Shown here piece by piece: positions 26,919-37,234 of a stretch of 48,417 bases of DNA. Made by a program: the position numbers and the translations under genes. Position 1 is the stretch's first letter; each line of letters opens with the position of its first letter. Below the pieces are notes generated by a model. That model made no database searches, had not been told where the DNA came from, and saw nothing but the letters and a program-made list of their open reading frames with translations. The stretch covers positions 917 through 49,333 of the forward strand of contig NZ_MCUW01000005.1 of assembly GCF_002873335.1 (NCBI RefSeq), written 5' to 3'. Source of the stretch: Vibrio sp. 10N.286.49.B1 (lineage in GTDB: Bacteria; Pseudomonadota; Gammaproteobacteria; Enterobacterales; Vibrionaceae).

Positions 26919-28277
26919 TTAAGTTAGCAGGATCGTTGCCAAGCCGAGAAAGACAGATAGACCGATGACATCAGTGATGGTGGTTAATGCCATTCCGCCA
27001 GCGAGTGCGGGGTCGATATTCATTTTCTTTAAGAATATCGGGATGGTTACACCAGCGATCCCGGCGACCAGCAAGTTGGTTAGCATGGCGGCGGAAATTA
27101 TACCCCCTAACATCCAGTTGCCCTTCCAGGCGACGACGATGCCTCCGATGATCAGTGCCCAAAGAATACCATTCAAAAAGCCGATAGCGGCTTCTTTTAA
27201 GAGCAGCTCTCGCTTGTTACTGTCACCAATATGACCAAGTGCCAACCCACGGATGACCAAGGCCACCGTTTGATTTCCGGCGACGCCACCCATCGATGGG
27301 ACAATCGTCATCAGCACGGCGATAGCGGCCATTTGCTCTAAGGTGGCTTCAAACATATTAGATACAGAAGCCGCAGCAAGTGCTGCTAGGACGTTGGCAC
27401 CAAGCCATACGCTTCGACGCCTTGCTGATTTGACGACAGGTGCGAATGTATCTTCATCATCATCCATCCCTGCCATGCTCATCATTGAGTGCTCAGCGTC
27501 TTCTCGGATGATATCGACCACATCATCGATAGTAATACGACCAACAAGGTGGTGGTCACTATCTACGACTGGTGCTGAGACCCAGTCTCGACGTTCAAAC
27601 AAGGAGGCAACGTCAGAATCACTGGTTTCCACATGGATAGCCTCGTCTGCGTCATCCATGACATCGATAACCTTTACGTCAGGTTGAGTGGTCAAGATGG
27701 TGCTGAGAGATAAGTGTCCTATTAGCATGCTCTCTTCATCGATGACATAGAGGGCATCAGTGGCTTCAGGAAGCTCACCACGCATGCGTAGATAACGAAG
27801 AACAACGTCTACATCGACATCACCACGGATCGTGATGACGTCGGTATTCATAATACCGCCGGCGCTGTCTTCTGGATAAGATAGGGCGGTTTCAACCCGC
27901 TGCCTATCGGCACTATCCATCTGAGAAAGAACTTCTCGTGAGACGTCATCAGGTAAGCTTCGCAAGACATAGGCAACATCGTCCGTGTCCATGCCTTCAG
28001 TGGCTTCTGCTAGCTTCTCTGGAGCCATCTTCGAGACGAGATTATCTTTGACGTCTTCATTTAATTCATCAAGAATTTCGCCATAATCTTCAGGATCGGT
28101 GAGTTGCCAAAGGACGTCGCGACTTTTACGAGGTGAGGCCTCGAGAAGGTGGGCAATGTCTTCAGGTTCCATATCCTGAAGCTGTCTGCGTACGTAAACA
28201 AAGCGACCATTTTCTAGGGCCTCGCTTACTTCTTGGAGAGTTTGGTGAGCTTGGTCGAATTCTATTTGCTCTGCCAT
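26919..28277 (-). CDS. mgtE: Magnesium transporter MgtE
   Basis: Mg2+ channel/transporter of the inner membrane, 452 aa. The N-terminal superhelical domain (about 1-135; EDIAHLLEASPRKSRDVLW) precedes two CBS domains (about 140-265), then five helices (about 290-452) with the pore residues in GNQTVALVIRGLALG and the C-terminal MALTTITDVIGLSVFLGLA. AAGGGGC precedes ATG 28277. It stands alone, in opposite orientation to rplS, and ends the minus-strand block after npr. No M-box riboswitch is visible in the 115 bp upstream. Confidence 0.96.
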   Translation of the reverse strand: MAEQIEFDQAHQTLQEVSEALENGRFVYVRRQLQDMEPEDIAHLLEASPRKSRDVLWQLTDPEDYGEILDELNEDVKDNLVSKMAPEKLAEATEGMDTDDVAYVLRSLPDDVSREVLSQMDSADRQRVETALSYPEDSAGGIMNTDVITIRGDVDVDVVLRYLRMRGELPEATDALYVIDEESMLIGHLSLSTILTTQPDVKVIDVMDDADEAIHVETSDSDVASLFERRDWVSAPVVDSDHHLVGRITIDDVVDIIREDAEHSMMSMAGMDDDEDTFAPVVKSARRRSVWLGANVLAALAAASVSNMFEATLEQMAAIAVLMTIVPSMGGVAGNQTVALVIRGLALGHIGDSNKRELLLKEAAIGFLNGILWALIIGGIVVAWKGNWMLGGIISAAMLTNLLVAGIAGVTIPIFLKKMNIDPALAGGMALTTITDVIGLSVFLGLATILLT

Positions 28278-28392
28278 GGCTGCCCCTTGAACTTAACTGC
28301 TTTAATTTATTGAATATTAGTTTAATTCTACACGTTAATTAATAACAACGTATGAATGACTGTGTGATATTTTTACTCGTTAAGAATTTGGT

Positions 28393-28668
28393 TTATTCGT
28401 CTTCATCAAAACGGTGTTCAACCAGTTCACACACGGCTTGGAGTGCATCATTGGATTGAGGGCCATCCGCTTTAATCGTGATAAATTCACCCTGAGCGGA
28501 TTCCAGCATCAGTAACCCCATGACGCTATCAGCCGTCGCTTCTTTATTTTCGTGATTACAAATGGTGACGGTGGCGTTAAAACTTTGCGCAAGCTCTACC
28601 AGTTTAACGGCTGCCCGTGCATGGAGCCCTAAGCGGTTTTGAATCAAGACAGTTCGAGATGTAGACAT
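28393..28668 (-). CDS. ptsO: Nitrogen-PTS phosphocarrier protein NPr
   Basis: HPr-like carrier of the PTS-Ntr chain (EI-Ntr to NPr to EIIA-Ntr), 91 aa. The phosphorylated histidine is His16 in [13 protein letters not shown]. The usual HPr Ser46 region appears as [21 protein letters not shown] lies just before ATG 28668. It follows rapZ by 7 bp in the rpoN operon. Confidence 0.95.
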   Translation of the reverse strand: MSTSRTVLIQNRLGLHARAAVKLVELAQSFNATVTICNHENKEATADSVMGLLMLESAQGEFITIKADGPQSNDALQAVCELVEHRFDEDE

Positions 28669-28675
28669 GAGACTC

Positions 28676-29533
28676 CTATTGATGCTGCTCTAGTGACGCG
28701 TGTCTAATTTGGACTTGCTGGCCGCTGTGAGCAAAGTACTCACCGATTTGCTGTGCAATATAGACTGAGCGGTGTTTACCGCCAGTGCAGCCTATAGCGA
28801 CCGTCAGATAGCTGCGATTGTTTTTTTCTAACATTGGTAGCCAACGCTCGATAAAGTGCTGTATTTGCAGTTTTAGCTCAATCACTTCTGGGTGGGACTC
28901 TAGAAATGACTTAATGGGTGCATCGAGCCCTGTTAAAGGTCTCAATTCAGGTTGCCAATGGGGGTTAGGTAAGAACCTAACATCAAACACGTAATCCGCA
29001 TCGTTTGGCATACCGTATTTGAATCCAAAAGATTGGAATACCATCACCAATTCTTTTTTCTCTTTTCCTTCGAGCTCAATGCGAATCGTTTCACTAAGGT
29101 CATGAATCGAGCGATGACTGGAGTCGATAAGGTAATCAGCTTGCTCTTTAATGGGCTTTAACAGCTTGTGCTCAAGATCAATGGCTTGCTCGAGTGATAG
29201 CTTCTCTTTTTGTTGCGATAGAGGATGGATTCGCCTTGTCTCACTATAGCGAGTCAGTAGAACTGGCTTAGTTGCGTCAAGAAAGAGGACCTTAACATCA
29301 TGACTCTTTGCTAGCTCATCGAGCTTGAGGCTGAGCTGTTTGAGATTGTCAGGAAGGTTGCGAATATCGATGCTGACCGCCACATTTTGTTGGGAGTCTT
29401 TCGTGCTCTCAACAAAATGTTCGAGCAGATCGATGGGGAGGTTATCAACGCAGTAATAACCAGAATCTTCTAAAACTCGGAGCGCAACACTTTTACCGGC
29501 TCCAGAATGCCCACTTACAACGACCAATCTCAT
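28676..29533 (-). CDS. rapZ: RNase adapter protein RapZ
   Basis: Nucleotide-binding RNA adapter that guides small RNAs (GlmZ in E. coli) to RNase E and so sets GlmS level. 285 aa: P-loop GHSGAGKS at 8-15, YYCVDNLP, then the C-terminal RNA-binding domain with [13 protein letters not shown] and a basic end. Length matches E. coli RapZ (284). Lies between ptsN and npr. Whether the same small-RNA targets exist here cannot be seen. Confidence 0.97.
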   Translation of the reverse strand: MRLVVVSGHSGAGKSVALRVLEDSGYYCVDNLPIDLLEHFVESTKDSQQNVAVSIDIRNLPDNLKQLSLKLDELAKSHDVKVLFLDATKPVLLTRYSETRRIHPLSQQKEKLSLEQAIDLEHKLLKPIKEQADYLIDSSHRSIHDLSETIRIELEGKEKKELVMVFQSFGFKYGMPNDADYVFDVRFLPNPHWQPELRPLTGLDAPIKSFLESHPEVIELKLQIQHFIERWLPMLEKNNRSYLTVAIGCTGGKHRSVYIAQQIGEYFAHSGQQVQIRHASLEQHQ

Positions 29534-29589
29534 AATCTTGACTCAGTATGTTTAATTCGATTCAGTATATTTATTTCGATGCTGCACTG

Positions 29590-30036
29590 TTAGTGACTGA
29601 CAATGATGTCGTATAGCTCTTGATCACTTTGTGCTTTGCGCAATTGCTTAAGGACGGTTTTGTCGTTCAGGCGTTCTGCCATGCAAGACAAGGTTTTGAG
29701 GTGCTCTTTACATTGAGCATCTGGAACTAAAAGCGCAAACATGAGGTCAACAGGTCGATTATCGATAGAGTCGAACTCAACCGGTTCGTTACACTGCAAA
29801 AGGACCGCTATTGCCTTGTCACTATCTTGCATGCGCGCATGAGGGATGGCGATACCGTTACCGATACCCGTGCTGCCTACTTTCTCTCGGTTCAACATGC
29901 ACTCAAACAACTCTGTAGAGTTCTGACCTGTCTTTTGTGCCGCGATTTCACTGATGATCTCGAGTGCGCGCTTTTTGCTGGTACAAGGGACTGCACTCTT
30001 GGTGCAGTCCAATGTTAATACTTCACTTATTTGCAT
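29590..30036 (-). CDS. ptsN: PTS IIA-like nitrogen-regulatory protein PtsN (EIIA-Ntr)
   Basis: Phospho-acceptor of PTS-Ntr, linked to K+ and nitrogen regulation in E. coli. 148 aa, PTS_EIIA type 2 domain, phosphorylated His in GIAIPHARM (about residue 70). ATG 30036 lies one base after the hpf stop. E. coli PtsN has 163 aa, so this one is slightly shorter at the C-terminus. Confidence 0.95.
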   Translation of the reverse strand: MQISEVLTLDCTKSAVPCTSKKRALEIISEIAAQKTGQNSTELFECMLNREKVGSTGIGNGIAIPHARMQDSDKAIAVLLQCNEPVEFDSIDNRPVDLMFALLVPDAQCKEHLKTLSCMAERLNDKTVLKQLRKAQSDQELYDIIVSH

Positions 30037-30037
30037 T

Positions 30038-30325
30038 TTAGTGATTACTTATTTTTTCTTTGTGCTTATTCAATTGTCGGACGAGCTTATCGACGAGTGA
30101 GTCGATGGCCGCATACATACTCTCATCTTCTGCCGCCGCATGAATTTCACCGTGATTGATGTGGAGCGTAGCTTCAGCGATCTGGTTTAATTTTTCAACT
30201 CGTAATATCACTTGAATGGTATTTATATGATCAAAAAAGCGTTCTAGTTTATGAAATTTGTCATTAACGTAGTCTTGCATTGACTCAGTAAGATCAACAT
30301 GGTGGCCTTGGATTTGAATTTGCAT
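30038..30325 (-). CDS. hpf: Ribosome hibernation promoting factor (short form)
   Basis: Binds the 30S subunit and promotes 100S dimer formation in stationary phase. 95 aa, beginning MQIQIQGHHVDLTESMQDYV. The frame is open to 30427, overlapping rpoN, but ATG 30325 with AAGGAAAG upstream matches the E. coli protein (95 aa). Follows rpoN by 25 bp. Confidence 0.96.
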   Translation of the reverse strand: MQIQIQGHHVDLTESMQDYVNDKFHKLERFFDHINTIQVILRVEKLNQIAEATLHINHGEIHAAAEDESMYAAIDSLVDKLVRQLNKHKEKISNH

Positions 30326-30350
30326 AGACTTTCCTTTTTGGTTATTGGCC

Positions 30351-31817
30351 TTAAAGTAGGCGTTTACGCTGACTAGAAGGGGCGATACCCAGCGACTCTC
30401 GATACTTAGCGATAGTGCGTCTAGCAACTTGAATACCCTGGTCAGCTAACTGAGCGGCGATTTTGCTATCGCTCAAAGGCTTGGCTGTATTTTCGGCAGC
30501 GACAAGCTTTTTGATCAGTGCTCGAATGGCGGTTGACGAGCATTCACCGCCATTATCTGTAGAAACATGGCTTGAAAAGAAGTACTTCAATTCAAAAATA
30601 CCACGAGGTGTATGCATATATTTCTGAGTGGTCACTCTTGAAATCGTTGATTCATGCATATCGACGGCTAATGCCACATCATTGAGTACCATAGGTTTCA
30701 TCGCTTCTTCACCATATTCAAAGAAGTCATGTTGATGTTCAACAATGCATTTCGCAACCTTAAGAAGTGTCTCATTACGGCTTTCTAAGCTTTTAATCAA
30801 CCATTTAGCTTCTTGAAGGTTAGAGCGAATATATTGGCTATCTGGGCTGTTTCCTGTCCCTAATTGTGCATACTGTTGATTGACTTTCAAGCGAGGTACG
30901 CTGTCGGGGTTTATTTGAACCACCCACTTGCCTCTGTCTTTAAAAACAGACACATCTGGAACGACATACTCAGTCTCATCTGGGGTGATTTTACTGCCAG
31001 GACGAGGGTCGAGCTGTTGAATCAGTGACAGTACTTCTCTCAGTTCTGTTTCTTTCAGTCTAGTCTCTTTAATGACGAGCTTGTAATCGCGATTGCCTAA
31101 TTGATCGATGTGATGAGACAGGACTAATTTTGCTTCGGCTAACCAAGGCGTATCTTCCGGAAACGTCGCCAGTTGAAGTAAAAGGCAATCTTGTAAGTTA
31201 ACCGAGGCGACACCGAGTGGGTCAAACTGTTGAATGCGTTTGCGTACCGCCTCGACTTCATCCAGTTCAAGATCGTCTATATCTACGCTTTCAAGTAGTT
31301 CTTCGCACGATTGAGTGAGGTAACCTTGGCTATCGATTGCATCAATAACGGCGAGTGCAATGGCTCGGTCTGTCTCTGAGAATGGGGTTAGGTCTAGCTG
31401 CCAAATAAGATAATCTTGCAGTGATTGTGTGGTTTCACCTTGATATATAGGAAGGTCATCGTCGACGCTGATACCCGTATTGCCGGTGTTTGCGCTGTAA
31501 ACGTCATCCCATGTCGTGTCGATTTCGAGGTCGTTGGTAATCTCAGAAGACTCGATCAGTTCTGAGCTGTCTTTAGGTTCCGGCTCACTGCTGAGCTCTG
31601 GACTGGATTCCTCTTTACTCTCTAGGTTGTTTTTTTCTTCATTAGCAGGCGGCTCGTCGGTTGCTTCTTCAACATCAAGTAGTGGGTTGGAGTCCAAAGC
31701 CTCTTGAATTTCTTGTTGAAGGTCGAGCGTCGACAACTGCAATAAGCGAATTGCTTGTTGCAGTTGTGGTGTCATTGCTAACTGTTGACCTAGCTTAAGT
31801 TGTAATGAGGGTTTCAT
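30351..31817 (-). CDS. rpoN: RNA polymerase sigma-54 factor
   Basis: Alternative sigma factor for -24/-12 promoters that need enhancer-binding proteins; in Vibrio it governs flagella and nitrogen genes. 488 aa. Region I (1-50) is Gln-rich, starting [20 protein letters not shown]. Region II (about 50-120) is acidic. The core-binding domain covers about 125-320, the helix-turn-helix about 375-400, and the RpoN box [10 protein letters not shown] lies near the C-terminus. It follows lptB by 45 bp. Confidence 0.98.
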   Translation of the reverse strand: MKPSLQLKLGQQLAMTPQLQQAIRLLQLSTLDLQQEIQEALDSNPLLDVEEATDEPPANEEKNNLESKEESSPELSSEPEPKDSSELIESSEITNDLEIDTTWDDVYSANTGNTGISVDDDLPIYQGETTQSLQDYLIWQLDLTPFSETDRAIALAVIDAIDSQGYLTQSCEELLESVDIDDLELDEVEAVRKRIQQFDPLGVASVNLQDCLLLQLATFPEDTPWLAEAKLVLSHHIDQLGNRDYKLVIKETRLKETELREVLSLIQQLDPRPGSKITPDETEYVVPDVSVFKDRGKWVVQINPDSVPRLKVNQQYAQLGTGNSPDSQYIRSNLQEAKWLIKSLESRNETLLKVAKCIVEHQHDFFEYGEEAMKPMVLNDVALAVDMHESTISRVTTQKYMHTPRGIFELKYFFSSHVSTDNGGECSSTAIRALIKKLVAAENTAKPLSDSKIAAQLADQGIQVARRTIAKYRESLGIAPSSQRKRLL

Positions 31818-31862
31818 GCAGTCTTGTTGGCCTATTAATAAATATGATACCTGACTATTAAA

Positions 31863-32588
31863 TCATAGTCGGAATTGTTCACCGAGATAAACCTGTTTTA
31901 CATGTTCATTATTGAGAACATCTTCCGGTGTGCCTTCAGCAATCAAGTGACCTTGGCTGACGATGTAGGCTTTTTCACAGACATCCAGCGTCTCACGGAC
32001 ATTATGGTCGGTAATTAATACGCCAAGGCCTCTATCTCTTAGGTGTTCGATGATTTTTTTGATATCGATAACAGAGATGGGGTCAACCCCTGCAAAAGGC
32101 TCATCAAGTAGAATAAATTGCGGGTTCGCCGCTAAGGCTCGTGCAATTTCTACACGACGGCGCTCTCCACCAGAGAGTGCCATGCCCGCGCTTTTTCGGA
32201 TATGTTGAATATTGAACTCATCGAGAAGATCCTCAAGGCGATCCTGTTGTTCTTCTTGGGTGAGCTCATTACGTGTTTCTAATACGGCTAGAATATTATG
32301 TTCCACGCTTAGCTTTCTAAAAATAGAGGCTTCTTGTGGCAGGTAACCGATCCCCATTTTTGCTCGACTGTGCATCGGTAAAATACTGATGTCTTCGTCA
32401 TCAATGGTAATCGAACCTTCATCTCGAGCAACAAGGCCTACAATCATATAAAAAGATGTCGTTTTTCCCGCGCCATTAGGGCCCAGCAATCCAACAATCT
32501 GACCTGACTCTACAGACAAGCTCACATCGGTGACGACTTTTCTATTGTTATAACTTTTTGCTAAATGCGTTGCTTTTAATAGCGCCAT
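31863..32588 (-). CDS. lptB: LPS export ABC transporter ATP-binding protein LptB
   Basis: Cytoplasmic ATPase of LptB2FGC, which extracts LPS from the inner membrane. 241 aa: Walker [16 protein letters not shown] signature [15 protein letters not shown], Walker [14 protein letters not shown] and the H-loop [10 protein letters not shown]. Length equals E. coli LptB. Eleven bp after lptA. Confidence 0.98.
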   Translation of the reverse strand: MALLKATHLAKSYNNRKVVTDVSLSVESGQIVGLLGPNGAGKTTSFYMIVGLVARDEGSITIDDEDISILPMHSRAKMGIGYLPQEASIFRKLSVEHNILAVLETRNELTQEEQQDRLEDLLDEFNIQHIRKSAGMALSGGERRRVEIARALAANPQFILLDEPFAGVDPISVIDIKKIIEHLRDRGLGVLITDHNVRETLDVCEKAYIVSQGHLIAEGTPEDVLNNEHVKQVYLGEQFRL

Positions 32589-32599
32589 ATTCCGAAGTA

Positions 32600-33094
32600 C
32601 TACTCTTGAGCTGGTTGAGGTTGAAGAACGGTCGACACACGTTCGTTAGGGCTACCATCTGCGATCAATTTTTGTGACGAAATTCTATAGCGAATTTTTG
32701 TTCCTTTGATAATGCTACCGTCTTGCGACAACATCGCTTGATTGGTCATCGTTAATTGGTCGTCTTTCAAGGCATAGTGAAGCTCTTTAGCTTCACCGTA
32801 CAATGTCTTACCATCATCGGTGAGCTGAGAAAAGGTCGCAAGATCGCCGAACCCTTCAATAACCTGCAATGCGCCGGTCTTAGGTTCTCGCGTGACAATG
32901 ATCGTGTCAGCATTAATATTGATGCTACCTTGTTTTAGTTTTACATCGCCAGCAAAGGTAACCTTGTTACTTTTCATATCAAGCTGTTGAGTATCGGAGT
33001 CGATATACACAGGTTGTTCCGTATCCGTCGAAAGTGCATAAGCGGCGACTGGTAAAAACAGGCAAAGCCCAAGACTAAGGTGTGAGAGTTTCAT
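32600..33094 (-). CDS. lptA: LPS transport periplasmic protein LptA
   Basis: Periplasmic bridge protein that carries LPS to the outer membrane, 164 aa. Signal peptide [20 protein letters not shown], then the OstA/LptA beta-jellyroll with [20 protein letters not shown] and [15 protein letters not shown]. It overlaps the end of lptC by 20 bp. Confidence 0.95.
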   Translation of the reverse strand: MKLSHLSLGLCLFLPVAAYALSTDTEQPVYIDSDTQQLDMKSNKVTFAGDVKLKQGSININADTIIVTREPKTGALQVIEGFGDLATFSQLTDDGKTLYGEAKELHYALKDDQLTMTNQAMLSQDGSIIKGTKIRYRISSQKLIADGSPNERVSTVLQPQPAQE

Positions 33095-33638
33095 ATTTAC
33101 TATTCACTTTGTTGTAAAGCTCTGCGAGGTTATCTGCGAAGTTTCCTTTCATCGCATCACCACGCGTTTCAAACTGTGGGCCTAACATTAGAACGTTAGT
33201 ATCAGCCCAAAAATCCCGATTGTCTAACTGAATGCTCATCTGGTCTGTTGATAAGGTATCGAAACCTGACTCATCAAGCAAATTTCTAGCAATTACATCG
33301 TCATACAGGGTTAATACGTCTTTTTTATCGAGAATGGCGGTCGCCGCTGAAATCTCCCACTCTTGGGTGGTTCCCTCGACATAAATCTTCAATACAGGTC
33401 GGTCGAATACGGTTTCGCCTTTTTTTGAAAAGTGCTCTAAATATGCTGAGTTAATACTGTAGCTTCGTACGCCGTTATCAGCGTAAGAAATATTGTGTAG
33501 ATTCTTGCCGTTAAATGCAGGAAGTTCAACATTAGGGGTAACCTGAATGACATTACTATCCTCTTTGCTATAAAGATAGTAACCACACCCAAGGGATATC
33601 ATTAACAATGCGGCATATAGAGTACGAGGTAGACTCAT
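33075..33638 (-). CDS. lptC: LPS export protein LptC
   Basis: Inner-membrane-anchored protein linking LptBFG to LptA, 187 aa. One TM helix (about 6-23) and a periplasmic jellyroll. Recognised by position and pattern (E. coli LptC has 191 aa); sequence conservation is modest as usual. Its ATG overlaps the kdsC stop (ATGA), a 4-bp overlap. Confidence 0.94.
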   Translation of the reverse strand: MSLPRTLYAALLMISLGCGYYLYSKEDSNVIQVTPNVELPAFNGKNLHNISYADNGVRSYSINSAYLEHFSKKGETVFDRPVLKIYVEGTTQEWEISAATAILDKKDVLTLYDDVIARNLLDESGFDTLSTDQMSIQLDNRDFWADTNVLMLGPQFETRGDAMKGNFADNLAELYNKVNSKYETLTP

Positions 33639-34192
33639 ATACTCAAACCTTTATGAAGCTCGAGTTGCCCTTTTGATTCAAGGATAATATCACACACCTC
33701 TCTGACTGCCCCTCGTCCTCCTTGGATCGATGTGACATAGTCAGCTTTATTGGCAAGAAGGGGGTGGCCGTCAGCCACGCACACACTCAGTCCAATCTGT
33801 TCCATAACAGGCCAATCAATTAAGTCATCACCAATATAGGCGGTCTGTTCTGCTGAAATATTGAGTTTTTCACAGATGTCTTTGTAAGCCACTATTTTAT
33901 CATCTTGGCCTTGGTAGATTAACGATATCCCCAGCGCAGTCATTCGATTCTCAACAATCTTAGACGTGCGGCCTGTGATAATGGCGACTTCTATGCCGGC
34001 GCTCATGAGTGCTTTGACGCCGTATCCGTCTCTAGTGTGAAATGTCTTAAGCTCTTCGCCATCATTACCCATATAGACAAGCCCGTCAGAGAAAACACCA
34101 TCAACGTCGCAAATGAGGAGTTTTATCTCAGACGCTCGCGCGAAGGCGGTTTTATCCATTGCACCATAGAGCGTTTCAATCGTTTGTGGCAT
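33635..34192 (-). CDS. kdsC: 3-deoxy-D-manno-octulosonate-8-phosphate phosphatase
   Basis: Dephosphorylates Kdo-8-phosphate for LPS inner core. HAD-fold, 185 aa: motif I CDVDGVFSDG with Asp29 and Asp31, motif II IITGRTSK, and GDDLIDWPVM. No cap domain, as in the C0 HAD tetrameric family. Overlaps the kdsD stop by one base (TAATG). Confidence 0.97.
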   Translation of the reverse strand: MPQTIETLYGAMDKTAFARASEIKLLICDVDGVFSDGLVYMGNDGEELKTFHTRDGYGVKALMSAGIEVAIITGRTSKIVENRMTALGISLIYQGQDDKIVAYKDICEKLNISAEQTAYIGDDLIDWPVMEQIGLSVCVADGHPLLANKADYVTSIQGGRGAVREVCDIILESKGQLELHKGLSI

Positions 34193-35160
34193 TACATCAC
34201 TCCCGCTTTGAGTAGGTCATGCATATTTAATGCACCAACAACCCGGTTCTCTTCTAGCAAAATTAGGCCGTTAATATTTTTAGATTGCATCAGATGTAAT
34301 CCTTCTGCTGCAAGCATATTGGGGGTCGCGGTTGTTGGAGAGACCGTCATGACATCCCCAATACTCGTAGTATGGATATCAATACGCTTGTCTAAGATTC
34401 GGCGTAAATCACCATCGGTAAAAATACCAAGCAAGTATTGTGATTCATTGACAACAGCGGTCATCCCTAAACCTTTATCCGTGATTTTTAATAACGCGTC
34501 GCGAACTAAGGTATTGGGAGTGACGAGAGGTAACGCATCACCAGAATGCATGATGTCACTTAATTTTAGCAACAACTTGCGACCCAAAGCGCCTCCTGGA
34601 TGAGACAATGCAAAATCCTCTTCACTAAACCCTCTCGCTTCCAGCAAGGCAATGGCTAACGCATCCCCCATCACGAGTGTAGCAGTTGAGCTAGAGGTCG
34701 GCGCGAGTCCTAACGGGCAGGCTTCTTTTGGAACCGTAATCTGTAAGTGGTGATCTGAAAGCTTAGCCATCGTAGACGCCGGCTTCCCTGTCATGCTAAC
34801 GGTCGTAATACCAAGACGCTTGAATACCGGAAATAGGCTGATTATCTCATGAGATTCACCAGAGTTTGATATTGCAATAACGAGATCTTTCGCTTCAATC
34901 ATGCCTAAGTCGCCGTGAGCTGCCTCGCCGGGATGCACAAAAAATGCCGATGTTCCCGTACTAGCAAGCGTGGCAGCAATTTTTTTACCTATATGTCCAG
35001 ATTTGCCCATACCCATCACGATAACTTTACCTTGATGGTTGAGGATGCTGTGACAAACGGCCGAGAAGTGCTCGTCGATATAGCGCTCTAGGTGCTGTAA
35101 AGCAAGAACCTCGGTGTCTAGCACGCGCTTCGCTGCACTAATAAAATCAAATGAAGACAT
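34192..35160 (-). CDS. kdsD: D-arabinose 5-phosphate isomerase
   Basis: Interconverts ribulose-5-phosphate and arabinose-5-phosphate, the first step toward Kdo. 322 aa: SIS domain (about 30-180; MGKSGHIGKKIAATLASTGT, ISNSGESHE) and two CBS domains (about 205-320). AGGAGTCAC precedes ATG 35160. Ten bp separate it from yrbG. Confidence 0.96.
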   Translation of the reverse strand: MSSFDFISAAKRVLDTEVLALQHLERYIDEHFSAVCHSILNHQGKVIVMGMGKSGHIGKKIAATLASTGTSAFFVHPGEAAHGDLGMIEAKDLVIAISNSGESHEIISLFPVFKRLGITTVSMTGKPASTMAKLSDHHLQITVPKEACPLGLAPTSSSTATLVMGDALAIALLEARGFSEEDFALSHPGGALGRKLLLKLSDIMHSGDALPLVTPNTLVRDALLKITDKGLGMTAVVNESQYLLGIFTDGDLRRILDKRIDIHTTSIGDVMTVSPTTATPNMLAAEGLHLMQSKNINGLILLEENRVVGALNMHDLLKAGVM

Positions 35161-35170
35161 AATGTGACTC

Positions 35171-36139
35171 CTACGCAGCCATGTTGGTGAAGAGATAGAC
35201 TTGGTAAATTAGGAAGCAGGCAAACAAGATGAAGCCTTCTATTCGGTTAATGCTTTTCGATTTTCCGAGCGCCATCACGACAAGAAGTAAAGACACCCCA
35301 AGCATGACCCAAAAGTCACGACCCATCGCGTGTTCGCTTAATATTGACGGGTTTAAAACACCTGGAATACCCATAACCGCCAAGATGTTAAATACGTTTG
35401 AGCCAATGATATTACCGACGGCCATATCATCTTCGCCCTTCATTACTCCAGCCAGAGAGGCCGCTAATTCAGGTAAGCTGGTACCGATCGCAATAATCGT
35501 CAGTCCAATCACAAGATCACTCATACCAAAATATTGAGCAATGGTGACGGCACTATCGACAAGGCGATCGGCCGCAATAGGTAGAATAATTAAGCCAATA
35601 ACCACCCACATAATGGCTTTGATGTTACTTACGCCTTCAGGGATCTCCGATTCCTGGTCGTCTAGCATGACATCACCGCCACTGGCTTTTTCTGTCTTAC
35701 TGATTCGGATCATCGCGAGAATAAAAGCGCCAAATAGTGCAAACAGCACAATACCTTCATAAAAGCCTAGGTGGCTATCCCACAGTAATACACCTGCAAT
35801 TAATGTGACCGCAATCATCAGAGGGAGTTCACGACGCAGAATACCTGAAGAAATAGATAGTGGTTTTATCATCGCGGTAATACCGAGAATTAAAGCGATG
35901 TTGGCAATATTAGAGCCGAGCACATTCCCGACGGCAGTATCTGTTTTTCCGTCAAGTGCTGCGGTGGCTGATACCATCATCTCGGGCGCAGAAGAGCCCA
36001 TAGCCAGAATCGTCATACCAATGACTAGCGGTGAGATACCGTAGTTTCGCGCAAGCGCAGCGGAACCATAAACGAGTTTGTCTGCGCTCCACACTAGGAA
36101 AACAAGACCAATAATAAGAAACACCACTGCTTCAAGCAT
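35171..36139 (-). CDS. yrbG: Calcium/sodium antiporter YrbG (K+-dependent NCKX-like)
   Basis: Inner-membrane exchanger of the CaCA family, 322 aa. Two inverted Na_Ca_ex repeats with alpha motifs GMTILAMGSSAPEMMVS plus GNVLGSNIAN, and GLTIIAIGTSLPELAAS plus GNIIGSNVFN. About 10 helices. First gene of the minus-strand block through npr, as in E. coli. The substrate is inferred from the family. Confidence 0.94.
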   Translation of the reverse strand: MLEAVVFLIIGLVFLVWSADKLVYGSAALARNYGISPLVIGMTILAMGSSAPEMMVSATAALDGKTDTAVGNVLGSNIANIALILGITAMIKPLSISSGILRRELPLMIAVTLIAGVLLWDSHLGFYEGIVLFALFGAFILAMIRISKTEKASGGDVMLDDQESEIPEGVSNIKAIMWVVIGLIILPIAADRLVDSAVTIAQYFGMSDLVIGLTIIAIGTSLPELAASLAGVMKGEDDMAVGNIIGSNVFNILAVMGIPGVLNPSILSEHAMGRDFWVMLGVSLLLVVMALGKSKSINRIEGFILFACFLIYQVYLFTNMAA

Positions 36140-36438
36140 GCTTTAATTCCAGTTACTTTTTCTAAGATATTTGGCGGGTAATTTTGACGGTTTAGCACCT
36201 AAAATGGAAGCTAATCAACAAATAAAATAACAATCAGTTTCAGAACCATATACGCTAATAATAGTGTGAAATTAGTTTGTCGCCTGAATGTTACGGTCAT
36301 TAATGGCTCAAAATGTGATGAACTAATGACTGTGCAGACGATAGAAAGTAAATGCTATCTATTTTAAGGTTTTAATTATGGGCTGCTATCATTAGAATAT
36401 AAGGCTTGAGGGACTTAGGCTTTTTAATAAGGAAATGT
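36140..36438. other. Divergent intergenic region yrbG / mlaF
   Basis: About 300 AT-rich bases between two divergent operons, so both promoters should be here. A TG-extended -10 (TGC then TATCAT, 36384-36392) points toward mlaF. I see no strong -35 partner, no sigma-E site and no repeat. Confidence 0.45.
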
Positions 36439-37233
36439 ATGTCAAACAATGACTTGGTTTCCGTGAAGGGGTTGTCATTTTCTAGAGGCAAACACGTCAT
36501 CTTTGATGATATTGAATTGCATGTACCGAAAGGGAAAGTGACAGCAATCATGGGGCCATCCGGAATTGGAAAAACAACCTTACTACGGCTTATCGGCGGG
36601 CAGCTATACCCTGATCAGGGAGAAATTTGGTTTGAGAGCGACAATATCCCGACGTTGTCGCGCAAGCGCTTATATCAAGTCCGAAAAAAAATGAGCATGT
36701 TGTTCCAATCTGGGGCGTTGTTTACAGACCTTACGGTTTTCGACAATGTTGCCTTTCCCCTTCGGGAGCACACGCAACTATCTGAAGCATTAATACGAAC
36801 ATTAGTTCTATTAAAACTCGAAGCCGTCGGCTTGAGAGGCGCTGCGCAGCTAATGCCAAGTGAGCTCTCTGGCGGAATGGCAAGGCGAGCAGCACTGGCA
36901 CGTGCGATTGCCCTTGACCCCGATTTGATCATGTATGACGAACCATTTGTTGGGCAAGACCCTATTACCATGGGAGTGTTAGTTGAGTTGATTCGTTCAT
37001 TAAACAACGCCCTTAACTTGACATCGATTGTCGTATCGCATGATGTCCCAGAGGTGATGTCGATTGCTGACTGGGTGTATTTACTTGCTGATGGGAAAAT
37101 TGTTGCTAAAGGAACACCTGAAGCGCTTAGAAATAACCCAGACCCGAGGGTTCAGCAGTTTTTAGTGGGTGACGCTGATGGACCGGTACCGTTTCGATAT
37201 CCAGCGGAGCCACTTGAACAGGACCTCTTTTAA
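36439..37233 (+). CDS. mlaF: Phospholipid transport ABC ATPase MlaF
   Basis: ATPase of the MlaFEDB inner-membrane complex that moves phospholipids between inner and outer membrane, keeping outer-leaflet asymmetry. 264 aa: Walker [10 protein letters not shown], signature [17 protein letters not shown], Walker [15 protein letters not shown]-loop SHDVPEV. The frame extends to 36406, but ATG 36439 has AAGGAAAT before it. Heads the operon mlaFEDCB-ibaG-murA. Confidence 0.96.
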   Translation: MSNNDLVSVKGLSFSRGKHVIFDDIELHVPKGKVTAIMGPSGIGKTTLLRLIGGQLYPDQGEIWFESDNIPTLSRKRLYQVRKKMSMLFQSGALFTDLTVFDNVAFPLREHTQLSEALIRTLVLLKLEAVGLRGAAQLMPSELSGGMARRAALARAIALDPDLIMYDEPFVGQDPITMGVLVELIRSLNNALNLTSIVVSHDVPEVMSIADWVYLLADGKIVAKGTPEALRNNPDPRVQQFLVGDADGPVPFRYPAEPLEQDLF

Positions 37234-37234
37234 T

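Noticed and set aside
28278..28392. Possible magnesium-sensing leader before mgtE
   Set aside because: Only 115 bp of AT-rich DNA without the conserved M-box elements.
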